Positions 5,955 through 6,804 of a stretch of 6,804 bases of DNA are shown piece by piece; within the stretch, counting starts at the first letter, position 1, and every line of letters begins with the position of its first letter. Below the pieces are notes generated by a model, which did not search any database, was not told the DNA's origin, and worked only from the letters and a program-made list of their open reading frames with translations. A program made the translations under genes and the position numbers. The stretch comes from CAYVCG01 sp964449985 (GTDB taxonomy: Bacteria; Bacillota; Clostridia; Lachnospirales; WRAX01), in NCBI GenBank assembly GCA_964449985.1, contig CAYVCG010000085.1:1-6804 (forward strand). Direction: 5' to 3'.

Positions 5955-6659
5955 TTGAGCGCACAACAAGCGGTTAGGCCGGATAATTATATTTTTAGCA
6001 GAAAATACACATGCCCGGTTTGCAACAGCGAATTTGAAAATTGGGCTCTGCGTATGTCAAGATTAAAGCTTGATAGAATGGATACCGACCTTAAGCCATA
6101 CTATGATCCGTTTAATACAATATATTATGACGCAGTCATATGCTCTCATTGCGGCTATGCCTCTATGCAAAGCAATTTCAAAAATGTGACTGATGCCCAG
6201 ATAGAGCTTATAAAAAACAAGGTTGTTCCTCGCTTTAAACCCGTGGAATACCCTATTATTTATACGCCGGATATAGCAATAGAACGTTTTAACCAAGTCC
6301 TTCTAAACGCTATAGTCAAAGGTGCAAAGCCCAGCGAGAAAGCATATATTTGTTTAAAAATGGCCTGGCTTAATCGTGACAGACGCAATGTTCAAAAAGA
6401 AAAAAAATACATTCGTCTTGCCATAAAGGGCTTTACTCTTGCAAATGAGAAAGAGACGTTCCCAATCTTTGGTATGGATGAACCTACTACACTGTATCTG
6501 ATCGGAGAGCTTACCAGAAGGTTGGGAGAAGACCTGGATGAAGCGCTTAAATATATTAGCTATGTGCTCGTAAACCGCAATATAACAGAGAGACTAAAGG
6601 AGCGAGCAACAGAAGTTAAAGAATTAATAAGAAAAAATAAAGAAGGAATAGCAATTTAA
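5955..6659 (+). CDS. DUF2225 family protein with N-terminal zinc ribbon
   Basis: The protein is 234 residues from TTG 5955. Two Cys pairs, CPVC (residues 20-23) and CSHC (63-66), should bind a zinc ion. Between them is the typical family core with LKLDRMDTDLKPYYDPFNTIYYDAVICSHCGYA-like sequence. The remaining ~160 residues are predicted helical, with TPR-like features (AYICLKMAWLNRD, KKYIRLAIKGF, LDEALKYISYVLVNRN). The function of the family is not known to me; no signal peptide or membrane segment is visible, so it is probably cytosolic. The start is uncertain. The frame is open from 5901, just after a stop codon, and no ATG precedes the first CxxC. TTG at 5901 and 5907 have no ribosome site, whereas 5955 has AAAGGA (5937-5942) 12 nt upstream plus a closer GAG. 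The 5901 start would add 18 residues. The gene stands alone with its own promoter. Confidence 0.85.
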   Translation: MSAQQAVRPDNYIFSRKYTCPVCNSEFENWALRMSRLKLDRMDTDLKPYYDPFNTIYYDAVICSHCGYASMQSNFKNVTDAQIELIKNKVVPRFKPVEYPIIYTPDIAIERFNQVLLNAIVKGAKPSEKAYICLKMAWLNRDRRNVQKEKKYIRLAIKGFTLANEKETFPIFGMDEPTTLYLIGELTRRLGEDLDEALKYISYVLVNRNITERLKERATEVKELIRKNKEGIAI

Positions 6660-6695
6660 AAAAATCCTCATGTCATAAATCTATACTTTTACAAA

Positions 6696-6748
6696 ATAAC
6701 AGACGTGTTTAAAATCCACCCATTGATTTTAAACACGTCTTTTGTTAT
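6696..6748 (+). terminator. Probable terminator: 16-bp perfect stem after the DUF2225 gene
   Basis: AGACGTGTTTAAAATC (6701-6716) and its exact reverse complement (6725-6740) enclose an 8-base loop. Only a short T-run follows (TCTTTTGTTAT), weaker than a classic U-tract. Outer bases ATAAC (6696-6700) and GTTAT (6744-6748) are also complementary, with TTT bulged. It starts about 40 bases after the stop codon and may serve both strands. Confidence 0.65.
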
Positions 6749-6781
6749 GTGGCCATGTATATGCGTTCCATTTTATGTCAA

Positions 6782-6799
6782 TAATCCATTTATGGATTA
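6782..6799. repeat. 18-base palindrome at the window edge
   Basis: TAATCCAT-TT-ATGGATTA has perfect 8-base arms around two Ts. It could be an operator of a gene beyond the window, or a small hairpin. No coding sequence is visible around it. Confidence 0.35.
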
Positions 6800-6804
6800 A
6801 AGAT

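Noticed and set aside
1..6804. CRISPR arrays, tRNA or rRNA genes, insertion sequences
   Set aside because: No regularly spaced repeats, cloverleaf or rRNA sequence, transposase or terminal repeats were seen on either strand.

Overview
The window is AT-rich and tightly packed, with Shine-Dalgarno sites of the AAGGAGGG type and a clostridial-type bifunctional AdhE. This suggests a fermentative, low-GC Firmicute, probably in the class Clostridia. A run of exactly 100 Ns shows that it comes from a draft assembly, possibly a metagenome bin. All four convincing genes are on the + strand. I could not place it to species.

Layout: (1) 1-1044 is the 3' part of a gene for a probably exported protein built from Ig-like beta-sandwich repeats. 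(2) 1141-2409 is a complete CNNM/CBS/CorC-HlyC family membrane protein, probably an ion transporter. (3) 2410-3057 has no gene. It holds a terminator hairpin whose loop has been replaced by the assembly gap, a stretch with three hairpins and a second terminator (a possible small RNA or leader), a cluster of TTGTTAA-type motifs including a good Rex-like operator, and an extended -10 promoter. (4) 3058-5706 is adhE, followed by a strong terminator. (5) 5829-5878 is a palindrome and promoter in front of a DUF2225 zinc-ribbon protein (5955-6659, TTG start), followed by another terminator-like hairpin and a palindrome at the window edge.

The genes do not form one pathway. The surface protein and the transporter may be co-transcribed, since no terminator is seen between them. 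adhE and the DUF2225 gene each look like independent transcription units with their own promoter and terminator. The best-supported regulatory story is redox control of adhE: AdhE reoxidises NADH by reducing acetyl-CoA to ethanol, and a Rex-like site lies upstream of its promoter. I saw no new multi-gene system. The most interesting part is the long structured region upstream of adhE.
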